A model generated the notes under the pieces. It was not told the DNA's origin and did not search any database. It saw only the letters and a list, made by a program, of their open reading frames with translations. From the NCBI GenBank assembly GCA_009925965.1, contig RFPW01000034.1, positions 1 to 15,445 of the forward strand: 15,445 bases of DNA. The letters are read 5' to 3'. Both the position numbers and the translations under genes were made by a program. Source of the stretch: Betaproteobacteria bacterium (GTDB lineage: Bacteria > Pseudomonadota > Gammaproteobacteria > Burkholderiales > Burkholderiaceae_E). Below are positions 14,489-15,445 of the stretch, piece by piece (the first letter of the stretch is position 1; each line of letters starts with the position of its first letter).

Positions 14489-15250
14489 ATGATTCAGGTC
14501 GAACTGCAAGATCGGGTGTTAAGCGTCCGATTCGATCGCGCCCAGCGCAAGAATGCCATTACAGCAGCCATGTACGAACAGTTGGCTGAGGCCTTCGGCC
14601 GCGCGCATTCGGAGGCCGAGGTCCGCGTGGTGCTGCTGCAGGGCAGTGATACCTGTTTCACCGCCGGTAACGATCTCGAAGACTTCGTGGCGCAGCGCCC
14701 GCGATCCGAGGAAATGCCCGTGCTGCGTTTTCTGCGGGCCATCTCGACCTGTCCAAAGCCCGTAGTTGCTGCCGTCGCCGGGCCGGCGGTGGGTATTGGA
14801 ACGACGATGCTCTTACATTGCGATCTGATTGACGCAGCCGATACGGCGCGTCTCTCGATGCCATTCGTGCCACTTGGGCTTTGCCCGGAAGCTGGATCAA
14901 GCCTGTTACTGCCGCAATCGCTGGGCTGGGCACGTGCAGCTAGCCTCTTGCTACTGGGCGAATCCATCGATGCGCAGACCGCCCTTGCTTACGGTTTGGT
15001 GAATCGGGTCGTACCTGCGGCGGAACTCTTGACCGGGGCCCGGGAGCGAGCGCTACGCCTGGCTGCCCTGCCTGCGGCCGCGGTCCGTGAGACCAAGCGA
15101 TTGATGAAGCTCGGCCAAAGCGATCCGATTCAGAGCCGTATGACCGAGGAGTTTCGATCGTTCGGTGAGCGGCTCAAATCAGCGGAGGCGCAGGAGGCCT
15201 TCGCCGCATTCGCCGCGAAACGCGCGCCCGATTTTTCCCGCTTCGATTGA
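14489..15250 (+). CDS. Enoyl-CoA hydratase/isomerase family protein, isomerase-like active site
   Basis: This crotonase-fold protein (253 aa) has an oxyanion-hole segment, VVLLQGSDTCFTAGNDLEDF and AAVAGPAVGIGTTMLLHCDL, that fits CoA-thioester binding. The first hydratase glutamate, which would sit at the GGGCE position, is replaced: the sequence here is VGIGTTM. The second, which aligns just before LGL, is Val in MPFVPLGLCPEAGS. Instead Glu134 in LCPEAGSSLLLPQ is the candidate catalytic acid, as in delta(3),delta(2)-enoyl-CoA isomerases and related PaaG-like proteins. I therefore infer that it isomerises unsaturated acyl-CoAs so they can enter the spiral encoded at 7892-13510, rather than hydrating them. 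The C-terminal helix region (RETKRLMKLG) is normal. It lies downstream of the operon but is separated from it by the opposite-strand transporter, so it probably has its own promoter. Confidence 0.88.
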   Translation: MIQVELQDRVLSVRFDRAQRKNAITAAMYEQLAEAFGRAHSEAEVRVVLLQGSDTCFTAGNDLEDFVAQRPRSEEMPVLRFLRAISTCPKPVVAAVAGPAVGIGTTMLLHCDLIDAADTARLSMPFVPLGLCPEAGSSLLLPQSLGWARAASLLLLGESIDAQTALAYGLVNRVVPAAELLTGARERALRLAALPAAAVRETKRLMKLGQSDPIQSRMTEEFRSFGERLKSAEAQEAFAAFAAKRAPDFSRFD

Positions 15251-15445
15251 TTGACGGGCGACGTGCCACGGACAGATTGGGTGGCGCTACTGGCCACCCT
15301 GATACTCGGTCCATGGCTACTGTTGCAAGGGCGCCGCGTCCGTCGGGTGACGCCCGTTTTGCCAGAACCCCCCGGCCCCCGATCCGGGCGTGTCGAACCG
15401 CCCTCTTTGCCGTCTGCGCCGTCTGCGCCGTCTGCACTGAAGCAC
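15251..15445 (+). CDS. Probable SGNH/GDSL hydrolase, N-terminal part only
   Basis: The frame opens directly after the previous stop (TTG 15251; GTG 15263 is an alternative) and runs off the window end after 65 codons. It shows a short hydrophobic segment, VALLATLILGPWLLLQGRRV, then RRVTPVLPEPPGPRSGRVEP and a Ser-Ala-Pro repeat. A membrane anchor followed by QGRRVRRxTPxLPEPxGPR is, from memory, the usual N-terminus of SGNH/GDSL-type lipases/esterases in proteobacteria, which then continue with a GDS active-site block. That block lies beyond the window, so the call rests on the N-terminal pattern alone. If right, it is an envelope-associated esterase or lysophospholipase. Confidence 0.5.
   Translation, partial: MTGDVPRTDWVALLATLILGPWLLLQGRRVRRVTPVLPEPPGPRSGRVEPPSLPSAPSAPSALKH
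15409..15435 (+). repeat. 9-bp tandem repeat (three copies) at the window end
   Basis: Three perfect adjacent copies of GCCGTCTGC lie at 15409-15417, 15418-15426 and 15427-15435. In the last open frame they encode a Pro-Ser-Ala repeat, probably a flexible linker after the membrane anchor. Confidence 0.8.

Noticed and set aside
1..15445. CRISPR array, tRNA/rRNA, insertion sequence, prophage, toxin-antitoxin or defence genes
   Set aside because: None found by eye on either strand. The repeats present are short, tandem and within coding or leader sequence. No transposase, integrase or spaced direct repeats occur.

Overview
The window is a stretch of bacterial chromosome with high GC content and dense coding, including several genes that overlap stop-to-start. 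Gene content and order point to a proteobacterium. The series FmdB-type zinc ribbon, DUF502 membrane protein, aspS, nudB, YbhP-type phosphatase/nuclease, clsB, followed by a TetR-controlled beta-oxidation cluster, fits Betaproteobacteria (Burkholderiales-like) best. A gammaproteobacterium cannot be excluded without a search.

Layout. (1) 1-584 is one open frame made of two unrelated pieces: a fragment of a eukaryote/virus-type class I ribonucleotide reductase large subunit (to about 257-272), joined in frame to the C-terminal third of a rubredoxin reductase. GC content jumps at the join from 112/240 (positions 1-240) to 161/240 (301-540). (2) 656-7079 is a housekeeping cluster on the + strand: FmdB-like protein, DUF502, aspartyl-tRNA synthetase with the residues of the non-discriminating type, NudB (folate pathway), a YbhP-like endonuclease/exonuclease/phosphatase protein, ClsB cardiolipin synthase (reading frame broken by one base in a six-G run) and a DUF429 protein. 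(3) 7080-7210 is a control region with a good sigma70-like promoter and a palindrome overlapping its start point. It leads into tetR, whose 5' end lies in a 9-bp tandem repeat and has only TTG start codons. (4) 7892-13510 holds acyl-CoA dehydrogenase, a 3-hydroxyacyl-CoA dehydrogenase/enoyl-CoA hydratase fusion and thiolase, which together make a complete beta-oxidation spiral. (5) 13527-14414 is an EamA/DMT exporter on the - strand. (6) 14489-15250 is a crotonase-fold protein that looks more like an enoyl-CoA isomerase than a hydratase. It is followed by the start of a probable SGNH/GDSL hydrolase that runs off the window.

How the genes work together. The TetR protein probably represses its own promoter and the downstream acyl-CoA genes and releases them on binding an acyl-CoA or related ligand. 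The dehydrogenase, bifunctional hydratase/dehydrogenase and thiolase carry out the four beta-oxidation steps, and the isomerase-like protein could feed in unsaturated acyl chains. ClsB and the SGNH hydrolase also act on lipids.

I see no tRNA, rRNA, CRISPR array, transposase or phage gene. No new multi-gene system is evident. The points that most deserve checking are the chimeric left end, the clsB frameshift and the tetR leader.
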